Source: Isoetes taiwanensis (taxonomy: Eukaryota > Streptophyta > Lycopodiopsida > Isoetales > Isoetaceae). From it: a stretch of DNA of 64,000 nt. This document shows positions 35,641 through 48,345 of this stretch, piece by piece (the first letter of the stretch is position 1; every line of letters begins with the position of its first letter). The position numbers and the translations under genes are program-made. The stretch lies in the NCBI GenBank assembly GCA_021234155.1, contig JAJEKV010000039.1:9561077-9625076 (forward strand), in the 5' to 3' direction. The notes below the pieces were generated by a model. It did no database searches, had not been told where the DNA came from, and was given only the letters and a program-made list of their open reading frames with translations.

Positions 35641-38081
35641 TACAATTCTGCTATAATTTGCTCTTGTTATTTTGCAAACGTATGAACATTAAAATTGTCA
35701 CTAGATGCACAATGATTTGGTTAAAGTAAAAGAATTTAGTTGGTATTCAGCAAGCTCCTTGCACTGCGTACTGATCTAGTTGGGGATGTCAATAAAGTTT
35801 TTGATTGTCACTCTATTCAGAACTACTCCTAAAAAAATAGGCATCCAAATATAGAGTGACTTGAAAATTGCAAAGGGTTGAACCTTGCACAATCCATCTC
35901 TTCTACAAAATGCTTGAGTTATTATTACAAAAAAAGAAAAGTTACACATGCAGAGGTTATGCAATTTGTACATGCTTGACAAATTTGCAGAAGACTTAAA
36001 ATCATTGCCAGATCAAATGTTTCACATCCAAAGGTCCCTTAGATCAAATGTTTTGCATTCAGAGCTAAGGACCTTGAATAGCTTTGAATAGCTTTAATAC
36101 TTGCTCCTAACACAATTCTCAATGTGTGCAAACTTTTGTTCAAAACTTAGTGCGGACAACTACTGTCCACACAAAGAATGGCACCTACGTATACAACATC
36201 CAAAGTTCAAAAAAATGTCAAAATCTTGCCTTTGCAAAAGATAAACTCATGCCTCACTTTTAAAAATAAAGGTGCAAGCAATAGTTCTTTTAATACAAAA
36301 TGGCACCTACGTGTACATCCAAAGTTCAAACAATGTCAAAATCTGCCTTTGCAAAAGACAAACTCATGCCTCAATCTTAAAAATAAAGGTGCAAGCAATA
36401 GTTGTTTTAACACTCTGCCTTCACAACTTGAAGATATGTATTGCATGGAAATAGGTAATCAGGCTGTTACAGACGTACTTGAGGGTGGGCTTGCCTTCAC
36501 ATAGTTCCCTGTAACTAGTGAATGTGGCGTTGGGGCCAACAGCAAGTAAGAACATCGGCTTCATCGTATTACCCTATGGCCAATAAGCTGAATTCATATT
36601 TCTGTGCATTCTCAATCATCTTTGAAAATTGCACCAACGTAACAAAGTTTTGAAGTAAAACTGGTTGTCATAAATAATCATTGTGCTGAAAGTGGTCAGT
36701 TTCAGAGACAATGTTCCCATATTCTGATATTTATCTCACTATGCCAATATGAGGAGTTAACGGTGCTCAATAACAGAGAAGCAAAATGATTTGCCAAATT
36801 AAGTGCATGGAACCTGAAACATAGTTAACTAGGTATATTTACCTCATGCTCTGTTTTTTCAAAGGCTAGCATTCACCTAGGCAATAGTTGCAAATGCACA
36901 ACATTGAAATGCCCAATGAGAAGGAGCCTTCCCAGTAAAAATAAGGATCCACAAATAAATCTGGAAAACTATGGCAAAAGCCCAACAAGCCGGGATTTGA
37001 AAACGACCTGCGCATGTCTATATTACTATATCATGTAGACTTGAACACCTCAGGTAAGACTGAAGTGAATACACAAAGAAGGCAACGTGTATCAAGTATA
37101 AAGGTCCATATTCAGAACAAAGACATTTATGCACGCTGCCATGGCAGACCATTTGCAGATCGAGACTGGATCTCACCTTTTTTTTGTCTATGAATAAAGA
37201 GTTTGAACGCACATGCTCACCCTCGTGCTCAAATCATACTTAAAAGGAAGGCCCTGGAATTACCAGGGCTTCAGATTCTGACATTTAATCTGGGCATAAG
37301 AGAAGGATAAACCCAAATGTAGATGCTCAAGAACTTCCTATTTACACGTGGATCATCACTGCCTGCAATAAACGCATGCCTGCCAATTTACTAAATAGAT
37401 GCACCAACACGAAGTAACATAAAATTAGATGCGCCAACATGAAGTAACATAAAGTTGAAAAATTACATGTATAACATCCACATGCTTCATATGCACATGC
37501 AAAGCATCATATGAGAACATAAATACTTGCAGAGCACAGTATTTCACTGCAAATATGGGATTTGAGGAAGGCAGATCTATAAACACTCTCATTAATACTA
37601 TGGAACTGGTCGGTCTTGTAACAGCTGGACCAAAAACTTGCTTGCAATAACAGAGCCAACACAGAGCATTTGGAGCTATTCTAAGAGATGTTTCATAATT
37701 GCCTCTTTAATTAAGCCAAAATCTCCAGCATATGTGAGCTTATTCAACTGAGCTAAATAAAACAATGTAACTTTTATAAATTAGATAAAGTAAATTGGAT
37801 AATAGGTGTTAATGATGTATGGGAGGCAACCATCTTCTTCATTGACCTGTCTACAATCACATCATGGGTCATGCCACAGAAGCAATTTATCATAGCATTG
37901 CAAAATTAAGGCAAACAGAACCACTAAATGAATAAGGTACTTTAGTTAGAGATGTGCAGGCTCACCAGAACAGCATGCAAAGGATAAATTTAACTCCTGA
38001 ACCCATCTTTTCCTATCTATTGATTTATTAATTACTTTTCTCATTTCTAGACAGTTGGAAAATATATGCAATGTGCACTCA
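35641..38081. other. Intergenic DNA around a tandem duplication
   Basis: No identified gene apart from the 122-bp duplication listed separately. Minus-strand words near 36600-36430 (FSKMIENAQKYEFSLLA; MFLLAVGPNATFTSYREL) look protein-like but I cannot place them. They may be another captured exon. Confidence 0.35.
36179..36420. repeat. Tandem duplication, 122-bp unit
   Basis: Unit 1 at 36179-36300 and unit 2 at 36301-36420 both read TGGCACCTACG...CATCCAAAGTTCAAA...GGTGCAAGCAATAGTT. A few substitutions and short deletions separate them. Confidence 0.85.
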
Positions 38082-38150
38082 CAAGCTGGTAGCTCAGTGG
38101 CAGGGCACTTGACTTGGTAACAGAAGGTCCTGGGATTGCTAGCCAGTCAA
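38082..38150 (+). repeat. tRNA-like SINE head (Pol III A and B boxes)
   Basis: TAGCTCAGTGG (38090-38100) fits a tRNA A box and GGTCCTGGGAT (38126-38136) a degraded B box, 26 bp apart, with a GCTGG/CCAGT closing stem. The anticodon arm does not pair, so it is not a functional tRNA gene. A tRNA-derived SINE with its body running to about 38350 is the best reading. Confidence 0.5.
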
Positions 38151-38694
38151 TTCTTCCCAGTTTCCAATATGATGGTTCCAGGAAGGTGTTCAGTGTATAG
38201 ATGAGGATCAAAAAGGCTCCAGTCATTTGCAGCACATGATGGTCACATAAAATTGTTCACCATCATGTTGGAAAGGGCTCTAGTGGTCTTCCCATTAAAA
38301 AGCAGTGTTGCAAAAGGCTCTAGTGGTGTGTCTGTAAGGACAGTGATGCAGAATAAGGAGCTCAAACCTAATAAATTATTCTTTTAATCATCTAATATAT
38401 GAATATTAAAGATCTCGCCAGATCTCTCAGAATAGCTACTCTCCCAGATCCAAAACCCGATCAGCAATAGAAAGGTCAAAAATCTTTCTGAAGTATCTTC
38501 CTAACCTAGCACCCTCAAATCTGACTAAAGAAACTCTGACACCATAATGCAGAATGAAATAAGTCACTAATAACGTTTATCATACATGCATCTCACTTTA
38601 GCTTGCACAACATACCCAATATCAGCAATGTGACGATTTCCCAATAACAAGAACAAATAGATGCAAAAATTAGTGGTTGCAAACGTAGCTATAC

Positions 38695-38783
38695 CTGCGA
38701 CTTTGCAACATCTGCAGACTCTGCCTTAACCTTGAGAGCTTCCATTTTCCGACAATCTTCTTCCACCTTTTCAATCCGGTTAC
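38695..38783 (-). pseudogene. Coiled-coil exon fragment of an unidentified gene
   Basis: An 89-bp stretch on the minus strand bounded by an acceptor-like TTGCAGCAG and a donor-like CAG/GTATAG, open in one frame: NRIEKVEEDCRKMEALKVKA followed by ESADVAKSQ. It looks like one exon of a coiled-coil protein. No neighbouring exon of the same gene is recognised, so it may be a captured piece. Confidence 0.35.
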
Positions 38784-39070
38784 CTGCTGCAAGTTGCTAG
38801 AATAATGTTATACTATAAATCCCCAAAGCAAGATGCCTTCAGTACATCACGGAGTCAAATAAAGGAGCCACGCAGCATCATCCAATAAGATGCCGCACTG
38901 CTGTGAAATCAATTGTGCCAAGGAAAGACATCATCATTAAGAAAAATCTAGAAAAACAGCGTTCTGTATTAGCTGAAGTAACACATAGTTCTAGCCAGAA
39001 TCAATTTAATCAAAATTAGCCATCGAAAATTCCTTCTATATTTCCACGATATAATTGACAGATTACATAC

Positions 39071-39310
39071 CTGTTGTAATGCTTTGCTTAGATTATAATA
39101 ATGTATCATTAAGTTGAATGTAAGGTCCGACCTTCCTATTAATACACCACATATATACTTAGCAATTCGTTTCGTCCATGGAGAATTAAGATTGGGACTC
39201 ACTGGCAGGTTGGAAAGAACACACTGGATGGCATTGCAAGCTGCGGCCGTGGCTCCCGTCTTCACTGCATTGGCTGAGACATCTACAACAAAAATAGTGG
39301 CAGCATGAGA
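39071..39310 (-). pseudogene. SEC24-like COPII coat gene fragment with introns
   Basis: Minus strand: IFVVDVSANAVKTGATAAAC followed by NAIQCVLSNLP, ending at a good donor (CCA/GTGAGT, exon 3' end at 39203). This corresponds to the trunk-domain motif of plant SEC24 (FLIDVS.NA..TGATAAACNAI). A second piece between an acceptor at 39136-39137 and donor CAG/GTATGT at 39070 reads HYYNLSKALQQ, matching the next SEC24 exon (ATFDSTIHFYNL..ALQQ). That exon has lost the VGIATF part and its frame, so the gene piece is disabled. SEC24 selects cargo for COPII vesicles at the ER. Only this short part of a ~1,000-residue protein is present, and it retains an intron, so it is a genomic rather than reverse-transcribed copy. 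Confidence 0.7.
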
Positions 39311-42300
39311 GTCTGATCCATATACGAAGGTTAAAATAACTATGTTATGACACGAATTCAACCGTGCCCTTGCAAAGCTCTGGTCTTTCATCAACATCAC
39401 ACCTCCTGCCATCAGGCCCTAGATTGCAGAAATAGTCCCGGGGTGCTTTCATTTAAGAGCCTTGGATAAAACAACCGACAAAAAGCCATGATAATTGGCC
39501 AGACAATGCAAACCACATTTAACACAATTATACAAAATGTACCCAGCCATCATGAAACTAAAACCAGCAAGAGCGAAGAGCATTTTAGGGAACGATTTAC
39601 CCATCCCTCTAAACCTGATCCTATGCTTCACGTTTTCGCACAGTGGCGGAGTAGATCAATAAATAAGAGACAAATATATATATCTGTTATATATATACAA
39701 TTATATAAGCTGCCCCCTTGTTTCCGACCCGAGGTGTCGCCGTCTGGACGGTCCAGATTGTGAGATCCGATGGCCGAGAGGAAGCCACGTCATGATTCCC
39801 AATCAACCCCCTTATTTGGGGCTTTTGATTTCGTCCGTTGAATGTGCCAGATCAATGGCCGAGATTTGGCCACCCATATTAAGTGCAATTAATGCCATAA
39901 GATAAGGTTGCAGAACAAATTAATTGTCTTCTTGTGATGTGGCATTTAGAAAAGAAAAAAAAGGCGGAGGCTTTTTTTTTCTTCCGTTCTGGCGATGGCT
40001 ATGGCGGAGTCGATGGACTGTTGAATCTAGTAACAAGGTCATTTCGCCTTCTGATGATGAAGTGGCACAAGCAATTAAGTATATATCATTATCTCGGCCG
40101 TCGGTGGATAGATGTCTAACATTTTTTTTTTCACCATTGCTCATTTTCACGGTCGGGCAAAGTGGCGGCGCTTCTTCTGCGGTTCTCATCGAAAGGGGAT
40201 GCACGACGATGTCCGGCGGGTTAAAGGATAATGAAGGATTGATTAGTGCCCTCCTATGTTTTGAACCGTGAGGCTTATAGCTTCTTTCGTAATATGAAGG
40301 CACTTTCGGCTCGCCGCCGATAACTTGATTTTGAGCTTCAATCATAGATGAACCTTCCGATATTTCTTTGGACTAAGCGAATCCCTCCCGCATCCGCCAA
40401 TTTTTAGGCAAGTTTTATTTTTGATCCTGCAAATGTGGGTGTCGACATGCCACAATCGCAGATAAGGACCTCATTGATCGGTGTATTGCTCTGTACCCCT
40501 TCTCGTTGGTATTGCTCGTACCCTTTCTCGTTGGCTCTATTTTAGTATCGATATTTTCCCCGCTTTCCAACGGATGACCTTTGTGTACGATTGTCTTTTT
40601 GGTTACTCTTGTGAAGTTCATTGATCTTTTTTTCATGATATGCTCGGGTTTGTTTCATTCAAAAGCATGATTGCATCATGACCGTGTTTGATTCCCCGGC
40701 CTCTTGTGATGGTTGTCTTCCCATGAGAGCGCATGGTCGTGTGTGCCTGTTTGTGCATTTTTTTCTTTGTTTTGCGCAAAATTGATTGGGCGCTTTTATG
40801 TGACGTAACTATAAGAAGGAAACATAATTAACTAAGGAGACATATTTGATGTTCTTCTTTGCCGAAGCATTCAAGGTGCAAGATAGTCAAACTCAACCCG
40901 CCATTCTAAGGAAAATTTTTAAGTCGATTGTACATTCTCTCGCAGCTTGTTTTTGTGTACATTGTGTAACCTTGCCATTTCGTAAGCTTTGCATAATAGC
41001 TTGCTCTTCCGCTAATGCATCCGCCAAGACATATCTAAAAAGAAGTTAAATAATAAATTAAATAGCTAATGCTTCATGATGTTTCTTGGTCGTGCGATAG
41101 GGCAAGATTACCAATGTCCGTGGTTTAACTAGCTAGCGCACAAAGCAAGTTGTTTCTCTGACTCCTTTGATTATAGATCGTGATGTGTGCTACTCTAGGC
41201 ACGGATTCTTAGACTTCTATGCTGCAAAGAGTGATTCATCCCAAGCTGTATAATGCTAGATATTCATATGTAGAATCCGTTTTATTGAAGGACCGGAGTT
41301 CAAATTTTGGATATGTTCTTCTATACTCTCTAAATAGAGTGTTGTGACCCAGAATTTTCATGGAGTTTTCTCCACTTACTCGCCTCTAAGCAAATATTGA
41401 CGCCTCCAAAGACCCTTCGACCGAGCTTGGTATTTTATATCTTCGGTGTATTGTGTTAATTACAAATGTTTTGGGTCCTGGCTGTGTGTATCGATGTGGT
41501 AAGTAAATACATGAGTGCATTTACCTTTTAAGATGGCGTTGGCACCTTCAACAATGTTTCTTTTCTTCTACGTCAATTTAACGTCTAGTCTTACTTTATG
41601 TTTTTGAGTTAAATGCCCGAGTATAATCTGATATTTTAATTCTAGTGTATCATTCCTTGCATGCCCATGAATATCATGCACGTTTGTTCTTACTTCAATC
41701 TTTTCGTGTGTTAATATCTTTGCTTGATATGGCAAGTTGACAAACATTGGCATTGATTTGAATTCCCATTTTGCAAGGCCATTTGCGTGAATTATCGCAA
41801 AGGCCATGGGAACTACCGACCCTAGGCAAGCCTAGGCAAGTCCTTTGTAATTCCCCATTGTGCCCCGTGGAGGTTATCAAAGCTTTGCCATATCTTTTCT
41901 ATTATATTATAATAACTGGTCTCCTTCTTACTTTCTTTTTTTTTTTTTTTGCTTATACCCAACACGGATCGTGTAAACATGGAGAACATATGATCCGGGT
42001 CCGCCCCTAAGACGCCGACATTTTTGTTCTAAGAGTTCACGGTAAGCTTTCTCGCTTTTATCTCTTTGTTTTTGTAGAAGCCTCTGTTTTGTAGTTTTCT
42101 TTAAATCATTGTCATGTTGGATTGAAAATCCATAGGCAATCAGAATGGAGCTTTTCGTTATATTTGATGTGTTGTGATGTGGCATACCGAAATAGTTGCA
42201 CAAACCAAATTTTCGGAATAGTTGCCAAAGAAGCTCATCTTACAATCCTAAATCAAAAGGCTGGTTCCTTGGTTTTTGCACTTTTTAAATATATTAGTGG

Positions 42301-45300
42301 GCCGTTACATTGATAATGGACGGAATTTTGAGATATATTATGCCAGCCCCAATTTTGATAATGCCACATGCATTTAATGAAATGTACCTTCGTAAACTCT
42401 GGCTGGTGAGTTGTTTGTTTAATTGCAAAGCCCATCGCTAACTAGTTTTATTTCCTTGCACAAGAGTAAATTGTGTGCATGCAACCGCTTGAGTATTAAG
42501 AAATTTAGGTCATTCGAGTAGTAAGTGCCGTGGAAGCAAGGAAAGGAGCTTAAGCATTGGAAGGCGATCCCTTCTAACCCACATTTCAAGTTTTCTTGGG
42601 ACGATTGTCGCTTCTTTCTATGATTCCTTAAGTCAAATTTCCAAGGAGTATACCAACGGTCCGTAAATAAACATTTAGTATAGGACGCCCTACAATGTTG
42701 GAGGTCCTCCAATGTGTGATGCGGTGAAGTGCATTTCACTTGCAATACCCTTTTCATTCTTCTTGGTGAGACATAATGTCTCACCCTAGAGTTTGAAGGC
42801 AAAGCTAATTGGAATAAAAACACGCATTAAAGTGTAGTCTTTAAAGACTAACTTAAATTGAAAGGGTTAATCTATGCAGATAAAGGAACCAACTTGAACC
42901 GAACTTATATACGCTTTGCTTTGATCGAGGCATGGGTAAAAAGACACTTCATGGATCCCAAGTTTTGATGTATCCAGATTCGGCCTGGATTTAGGCGTGA
43001 GGAAATGGGTCTTATACAAGACCAAGTAATAGAAACACAAGCAAGGCTTTCGTGCTATGGATGTGCAAAAGGGTGATCAGGGCTTCCCACTCAAGCGCGG
43101 ATTCTAAAGGGCCGTGTTTAGATGTGGTTTTAGAAATTCTCGTCGGGAGATTGCTGGCATAGGTTTCTATGTTGCCTCGTGTACATTCTTGAGTGGGATA
43201 TAGGATTTGTTTCGGGCGATTGTAAATCTGAAAGCTATATGCCGTTTTTTTGAAGAAACGGTGAGAAGGCATGCAGCCTCAAATTTGCCTTATCTCCTTC
43301 TATTATGTTTCGAATCTTACAAATATATTCTCCTTTGCGAGAAAAGGAATCGAAGCTTTAACCATGTTGGAACAGCTATGGTGAGCAGCTATGATGGACG
43401 CTTTTGACGGAGCATGGTTGATCCCATCTTTTTTTCTTCTATGGTTTCCAAAATGGAGCGACATCCATAGAGCTTCGGGAAGGTCTTTCTTTTGCGACTT
43501 TCTTTGTTTCTTAGTGGTGCGTGTTATTGTAGTATCATGAGAAACAAGATACAATGCTCTTTCTTTTACGCTTCCATACTCTCTCGTAACGTTCCCTCTG
43601 CGGATCCATTTGGAGACGCAATGATGCTCTTCATTAGTTTTGTGTTTGTTTTTGCGGTGATGGATTCCCTTGGATCAATTCCCTTGCTCAAGCAAATTGC
43701 CGTGAATCGATTGAATCGCTTAGAAGGTCGCCGGCTATTCGGACAATGGACCGTGGTAAGCTCCCTCGAGGAATCGTTTGTTGTTCTTCGATTGGGCTAA
43801 AAACTCGCAAATTCATTAATGTTTGATTTAAAGCTTCAATTTTGACCTTAGTTTTGTCATGCACATTTATTTTCGGCTGTTAACAAGAAGCAAGAACTCC
43901 GTTCGCAAAGCCCGACTCCTTGCCATCGCGAACTTTAGAATGTGGGAAAAAAAACCAACGAATTTAGATGCCGACATGCAAGATTAGGACCGCGTAATAT
44001 ATGAATCCTTGGTCGCTCCGCCATAACTCAGACCTCCATCCTCAATGTTTACGCAAAAAAAGGCATCACGTTCTTTATGTTCTTTTTACTTTGATCCCTA
44101 TTTATTGCTGATCCGATACTTCTTGGCCCATTTTGGGGTTTGGAATCCGTAAATACTGAGTAGTCTTTTTTCTCATCCCCATGATATTAAGATTTGGTTT
44201 TAGATCTAGGCTATGGTTGCTTTCGAGAGTGAAAACCGTGAAATTTAGTTGCAAGTTGTAGGCTACTCGGTTAAGAGTACCTGCAATTTCGAATAATCAA
44301 TCTTTGATTTTTATTAAAGGTTTTTGGTAGACTTCATGGAAAGATATGCACGTCGGTGTAAATTGCGAAGAGAAACATGTTGGAATCTTTGTTGGAGAGG
44401 TTAATCTATGCGGACGACCATGCCCTTCGTTCAAAGTGTTTTTCACCATGTAGCAACTTCTAAAAGACAATACATGATACATCATCTACAATTGTTAACA
44501 TCATGTAGCATTTATAGGTCTTATCATACGTGATTATAATTGGGTTCAATTCTACGATAATATGACTATTGTGATGTTCTTAATTGTATGGATATCTAAT
44601 TAGCATGAAGGGATGTTGTACATTGCCTAGTTTCCAAGGTTCATAACCTGTTTTACTAGCTGATTCTTCAAGAAAAGTTTCAACATGCCATACACTTCCA
44701 CTAAGACATTGTTATGCTTTTTGAATTTCGAAAGTACACGTTGTCAAAGGTCATTTCAGATTAGTTCCGCCTGGGATATAAGCATTGCCACAAATTTTTC
44801 ATTACATACAAATTCTTGGCCGGGCATCCCGATTTTAGCGTGATGGAGACACATGTTTAAGCCATAAAGAGTACTCTCACTCCCTTCGTGGTGTAAACAG
44901 TAAAGAGAGTGCAATTGTTATTTGTGCAAAAGCAAGAGGTAATGTTTGATCTTATTCTTTATGATATGCAACTTTCTTTATGCATAATCTAGAGATAAGA
45001 ACATAAAAGGTTTAGATCATGTGTTCTCACTTTTATAAAATTAGGGAGAATTACAAACTTGAAAAATGCAAAAGCAAGGTATATGATCTTGTGGCATATG
45101 CATAAATGCAATATTATAGATAAAAATTTATTGATGGAGTGTATTTACTTGGTGTTGATGAGGTTGAACAGGGGAGCTCTAGATTCCATCATCGATTTAA
45201 AGTGCGGGCATTACATTGAAGCCCTCATTGGGGCTGAGATGATCACACACATGCATGATGGTAGGGGATTAAGTGGTGAGGTATGGAACCATTAAACGTA

Positions 45301-47021
45301 ATCGCTAATAGTCTTATGGGGCATATGGCGGCTTCCCAATTTATTATGGGGTAAAAATGGTTCCTAAAGTAATCAAGATAACCCAAAGAAATAGGATCCC
45401 GAGAATGCACATATAAATTTGGGTACCAAGCCCCTAGCATATGAAACTCGGTTTTGGACTTGAGCTTGATTCATCCGATTTGATAGCATTGACAAGTCCT
45501 TAATGTGAGTGCAAATGTGGTGAGTCTGTTTTAAGAATGGGGCCTCAAAGAGGACTAAAAAAGGCGCCCGTGAGGATGAAAAAGGAGGATGAAATAGGTG
45601 GGTTTCTATATATTTTCCCTTTGTGGCAGTCAATCCGGCGAAAAACAAATCTTAGAGCAAAGACACACAATCTAATGCCCAATAATGATAATGCTTTGAA
45701 TCCCATAAAATTTTGCAGCTTTTTTAATCGCCTCATTTTAAAAGACTTGAACAAACTAGGTGATATGCATAAATAAAAATTGTCATTTGTAAATATAGTA
45801 CATGGACATTCGTTCTTTCTATGTGCCATAATAATGCTTAGCATAATTTGATGCCAATGGGCCAACTTTGCAAAGATTGTGCGGTGAGTGTTATGAAAGT
45901 ACTTATGTGTGTGCTCAACTCAACACATGCATCAAATAATACTTTTAACTTCTTCAAGTTAGCTAAATTTACCTTGACTTTTTTTATTTGCCCTTGTTGA
46001 GCAAGGTCACTTTAGCTTCTAACTTTCGTGCCTAAATCATCATACAGAAGTTTCCACTATAGAGATGACCGGTCAACTTAGTTTCCACTATAGATGACCA
46101 GTCAACTTTGTACACTCCTGTTTAGTCCATTGTTTAAAAAAGAAATATGTTGATAGTGCACTCCATAATAAGGAGATAGAAGAACAAAGGAATTCATTTT
46201 TAATTTTAAGATTGGGCATCAATGCATGTCCAGTGTTCGGCAAAGTTTTTAAACCCAATCGGAAATTTTCCTACTCTCTCATCAATTTAGTTCCCAATCG
46301 GAAATTTGTATTACTCTTATACAAATATGCATAAAAATCTACCAGAATTTTTCCGGCAATGTGCCAACTCAACCAGAAATTCTTAGTTTCAATTGGAACA
46401 AACCTTCTCTACCCTGGAATTTGCCCAACAGTGTGCATGTCTCTTCTTTAATATGCATAGTTAGGGTTATCTCTACGACTATGTTCCCTTCATGCACATG
46501 CATATGTGCATAAACTTTTTGTTAAAAATAGTTGCCCAAGAAAATTGAAAGGAATGTGTGTATATGTGCTAGCAAATTTGTCGAGTTTTTTCTCCCTCCC
46601 GACTCGTTAAGGAGATAATTAATGTACTTAACGTCATCTTCCCTTCTCTCTATCTTCTATGTGTCTATCTATTAATGCATGTGCACACACAAAGAATGCA
46701 CTTCACATTTGATTTATCATTCCACCTATGAACATGACTATATGAATCGACATCTTATTTAAACTACAAAAATCAAGAACCAGCTGGAATCTCTCGTATG
46801 TTTCTTTTGCGATCCTTTACTGATGAATATTTCTCTTTGGCTTTTACTTCAAAGTTTCGTTCTAACTTTATAATTGATTCACGTTCATGGGCATATGCTG
46901 ATCTTCTTAATCTTGAACTTCACTTACAGATGTTAAAAAACCATAGTTGATCTTCTTAGCTTTGGATTTTACTCTCAGATCTCCATAACCCACGGCTCAC
47001 AAACCCATTGATAATACAAAG
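39311..47021. other. 7.7 kb of intergenic DNA without recognised genes
   Basis: Read in all frames without finding a family match; ORFs are short (<150 codons). Noted: A- and T-tracts (39952-39961, 39971-39980, 41937-41950), and a 30-bp tandem duplication at 46048-46109 (AGTTTCCACTATAGA/GATGACC-GTCAACTT). Between about 39.7 and 45.5 kb there are many short degraded phrases, as in old repeats. Confidence 0.4.
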
Positions 47022-47041
47022 ACTTGTATATATATACAAGT
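47022..47041. repeat. Perfect 20-bp palindrome
   Basis: ACTTGTATATATATACAAGT reads the same on both strands. It sits at the left edge of the AGATTC satellite. Confidence 0.85.
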
Positions 47042-47109
47042 GGTTGTACTACGAGGGACTGTACAAATTCGATTAGACGCCAAAAATGCAGTGCCATCCA
47101 ACGAAAATT

Positions 47110-48345
47110 CTATTAGGATTCTCTTAGATCTCCAAAGCTCTAGAAAGATTTCCCTAGATTCTATGAGATTCCATCAACGTTGATTCCTCGAGGGATTGGA
47201 CAAATTCGACTAGAAATCAAATTTAAAGTCATGCTATGAAGATTCTATAGAGATTCTCCAAGATCCCATCAAGATTCTCTAGATACTCAAAGATTTTATG
47301 AATATTCCCTTCGATTCCTCTAGATTCCTAAATATTCTCATGAGATTCCTCTAGATTTTCAAAGATTATCCTAAGATTCCTCTAGATTCCCCAAGATTTC
47401 ATGTGGATTCTTTTAGATTCCCTTAGATTCTACGAAAATTCCCTCAAAGATTTCCATAGATCCCATTGGATTCCCCTAGATTCCCTAAGAATCCACAAAG
47501 ATCCCCTAGATTCTTACGGTTTTTACAAAGATTCCCCTAGATTTTCAAAGATTATCTAAAGATTCCTTTAGATTATCCAAGATTCTATGTAGATTCTTGT
47601 AGATTCCCTTAGATTCTATGAAGATTCCACTAGATTCTCTAAGATTCCATCAAGTTTCCCCTAGATTCTCAAACAATTTTTGAAGATTCTCTTAGATTCC
47701 TCTATATTCTTTTGATGTTCCCATAGATTCCTTAAGATTCTTTTGATATTTCCTTGATTTCCAAAGGTTATCCCAAGATTCCTTTAGATTCCCTTAGATT
47801 CCTTTAGTTTCTCTTGAGATTCCCACAGATGCTCAAATATTATCCTAAGATTCCTCTAGATTGCCCAAGATTCCATGTAGATTCTTCTAGATTCTCTTAT
47901 ATTCTATGAAGATTCTTCCGTAGAACACACCTAGTGTCAAAGATTCCCATAAGTCCCCTTGGATTCTCCCTCGATTCTCTAAGATTCCCCTAAGATCCCC
48001 CTAGATTCTTAAGGTTCTATATATTCCCCTAGATTTTCAAAGATTATTTGACGGTTCGTTTAGATTCCCTAAGATTCTATGTAGATTCTCCTAGATTCTC
48101 TTAAGTTCTATGAAGATTCCCCTAGATTCTTTAAGATTCCATCAAGATTTTCTTAGATTCTTAAACATTTTTTGAAGATTCTCTTAGATTCCCCTAGATG
48201 CTTTTGAGATCCCATAGATTCCTTAAGATTCTCTTGAGAATCCCTTGATTCTCAAAGATTATCCCAAAATTCCTCTAGATTCCCCAAGCTTCTATATAGA
48301 TTCTCTTGGATTCTATGAAGATTCCCTAGATTATCCAAGGTTGCA
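47110..48345. repeat. AGATTC-rich degenerate satellite with ~492-bp higher-order unit
   Basis: About 1.2 kb built from short variable units of the form (C)CCTAGATTC(T/C) and AAGATTC, spaced mostly 13-20 bp. A longer register is also present: the phrase TTCTATGAAGATTCC occurs at 47614 and 48106, and CCTAGATTTTCAAAGATTAT at 47536 and 48028, both exactly 492 bp apart. A second phrase pair, at 47055 and about 47190 (GAGGGA..G.ACAAATTCGA), shows another nested period near the left edge. No coding. Confidence 0.85.

Noticed and set aside
38082-38150. Functional tRNA gene
   Set aside because: A and B boxes are present but the anticodon stem does not pair and the acceptor stem is imperfect; a SINE head fits better.
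39924-40345. Overlapping ORFs on both strands near 40 kb
   Set aside because: They contain A/T tracts read as Lys/Phe runs, have no homology that I recognise, and overlap each other on opposite strands.
47110-48345. CRISPR-like array
   Set aside because: Units are irregular and degenerate, there are no constant spacers, and the DNA is eukaryotic; this is a satellite.
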